Positions 63,147 through 64,000 of a DNA stretch of 64,000 bases are shown piece after piece. Both the position numbers and the translations under genes were made by a program. Numbering within the stretch: position 1 is the first letter of the stretch; the number at the start of each line of letters is the position of its first letter. Source of the stretch: CAYJBH01 sp964370825 (lineage in GTDB: Bacteria > Bacillota > Clostridia > Oscillospirales > Ruminococcaceae); the NCBI GenBank assembly GCA_964370825.1, contig CAYJKY010000008.1, positions 1-64,000 on the forward strand, written 5' to 3'. The notes beneath the pieces are model-generated. The model saw nothing but the letters and a program-made list of their open reading frames with translations, was not told where the DNA came from and ran no database searches.

Positions 63147-63356
63147 GTTTTTTAAGCTGATTGATTATATGTTGCATAAATAGGAAAGCATATTGCAAGG
63201 TCACGGTTTGCCGTGGCCGATCAACAACCTGAAAACGCACCGTTATCGGACAGGGCAAGCCGTGTCACTACAAACAGAATTTCAATGTTTGCATTTAGGC
63301 GGTTTTGTTCATTTTTTGTTTAAAATCATGAAAAATGTAATTACACGGTATTTTGA

Positions 63357-63385
63357 TTGACTAAAAAAACATGGTGTGGTAAGAT
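63357..63385 (+). promoter_or_regulatory. Promoter of the last gene
   Basis: -35 TTGACT (63357-63362), 17 bases, -10 TAAGAT (63380-63385), about 45 bases before the start. Confidence 0.6.
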
Positions 63386-63428
63386 ATAAGCGATATTTTC
63401 ATGTTTAGTCAAGGGAGAAATGTTAAAA

Positions 63429-64000
63429 ATGCAAGGATTAAAATCTAACATTATAAGATGTTGTATCGTTATCGCATTGGTTGTAACCGCTGTTTTTTTT
63501 GCGACACAGGTGTATGCGGAAAACATTTTATATGTCGGCGACACTCGTGTTGAGGAGGGTGTATACTATGTCAATAACGGTGTGGGTGGGCTTACCACCA
63601 CCGACGCAGGGGTTGCAAACTACAGTGTGTATTACAGCGAGGGTACACTGTATCTCAACGGGGCTACCATTACCGTTGCTCACGACAGTAACTCCAGCAA
63701 ATACGGTATCTATTCTATAGAACAACTTAACATAGTTTATACCGGCAACAACACAATAGGAGATACGGAATCGGATAGCTTTAAAACATATAGCCAGTTT
63801 AACCAAAGCACCGGTATCCGTTCTGCAAACGCCGGAATATCCATATCGGGTGACGGAACACTAAACATATTTTCCGGCAAAAGCTACGGACAAAGCGGCT
63901 ACAGCTATGGTATTTTTAGCAACGGACTGTTAAGCTTTTCAGGTACCGGCACGGTCAACATAACTGCCGGACTAACAACGAAGGGTACAAGCTACGGAAT
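63429..64000 (+). CDS. Secreted protein, truncated by the window edge
   Basis: The frame starts at ATG 63429 (ATG 63420, in frame, is also possible) and runs open to the end of the window. A signal peptide ends QVYA around residue 30. The visible ~190 residues consist of beta-rich units with Gly/Ser/Asn/Tyr, such as GTLYLNGATI, GTLNIFSG and GTVNIT, in which a gxLxI phrase recurs about every 25-40 residues. This resembles repeat-built surface proteins of gut Clostridia. No catalytic domain is visible in the part seen. Confidence 0.75.
   Translation, partial: MQGLKSNIIRCCIVIALVVTAVFFATQVYAENILYVGDTRVEEGVYYVNNGVGGLTTTDAGVANYSVYYSEGTLYLNGATITVAHDSNSSKYGIYSIEQLNIVYTGNNTIGDTESDSFKTYSQFNQSTGIRSANAGISISGDGTLNIFSGKSYGQSGYSYGIFSNGLLSFSGTGTVNITAGLTTKGTSYG

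Larger units (their letters stand above)
62952..63356. other. Hairpin-rich intergenic region
   Basis: I see no gene here. It contains the palindrome at 62968-62985, hairpins at 63001-63083, the terminator at 63119-63146, and a GGTCACGG/CCGTGGCC hairpin near 63199 with a partial inverted copy near 63247-63266. Confidence 0.55.

Overview
The window reads as a chromosomal segment of a Gram-positive anaerobe of the class Clostridia, probably a gut or rumen member of the Oscillospirales or a relative. This is an inference from gene content: an Enterococcus-type V-ATPase operon, type III glutamine synthetase, ZapA, RuvX, a PotABCD operon, dockerin-bearing GLUG-repeat proteins, many TTG/GTG starts with strong AGGAGG-like ribosome binding sites, and moderate GC. 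No rRNA, tRNA, CRISPR array, integrase or intact transposase was seen.

Layout. 1-717 holds an AT-rich stand-alone gene related to the tail of BlaR1-like sensors. 872-11915 (minus) is a nine-gene V-type ATPase operon in the order stalk-I-K-E-C-F-A-B-D, followed by a DegV lipid-binding protein and an MFS transporter. The proteolipid keeps the residues that bind Na+ in Enterococcus hirae NtpK. 12071-13465 (minus) is an NfeD/SPFH membrane pair. 13599-17962 (minus) is glycogen/maltodextrin breakdown (glycogen phosphorylase, GH13). 18221-23119 (plus) is a tightly overlapping operon zapA-U32-tsaE-tsaB-sulfatase. 23282-26135 (minus) has an HtrA protease and a DUF1846 protein. 26364-33623 (minus) carries two giant paralogous secreted GLUG-repeat proteins ending in dockerin modules. 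33755-40396 mixes housekeeping genes: branched-chain aminotransferase, YjbR, methionine gamma-lyase-like, MurD, patatin, Maf and an AEC transporter. 40601-44362 (plus) is glnN-HAD-rpiB-sdpI with a terminator. 44398-52001 is a surface-polysaccharide island: glycosyltransferase, pyruvyl transferase and FrhB-like Fe-S protein on one strand, and a Wzy-like membrane protein plus a large serine-rich beta-helix surface protein on the other. 52376-53783 is a thioredoxin/CcdA redox pair with a MITE-like insertion between them. 54134-57340 has lysS, ruvX and two unknown membrane proteins. 57412-61280 is potABCD, with an unusual membrane-anchored PotD. 61467-62951 is a second sulfatase, followed by a hairpin-rich block. 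The window ends inside a secreted protein gene.

How the genes fit together. The ion-motive V-ATPase, polyamine uptake, glycogen use, nitrogen assimilation and t6A/cell-division genes are core physiology. The dockerin proteins, beta-helix protein, polysaccharide cluster and terminal secreted protein form the outward-facing, variable part. The most distinctive sequence-level observations are a 161-bp element with 15-bp terminal inverted repeats and 5-bp target duplications placed exactly at the thioredoxin stop codon; a tandem duplication of a gene's own ribosome-binding region; palindromes overlapping the V-ATPase and DUF1846 promoters; and a PotD that has lost its lipoprotein signal and gained a C-terminal membrane helix. 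I did not find a clear undescribed multi-gene defence or mobile system.
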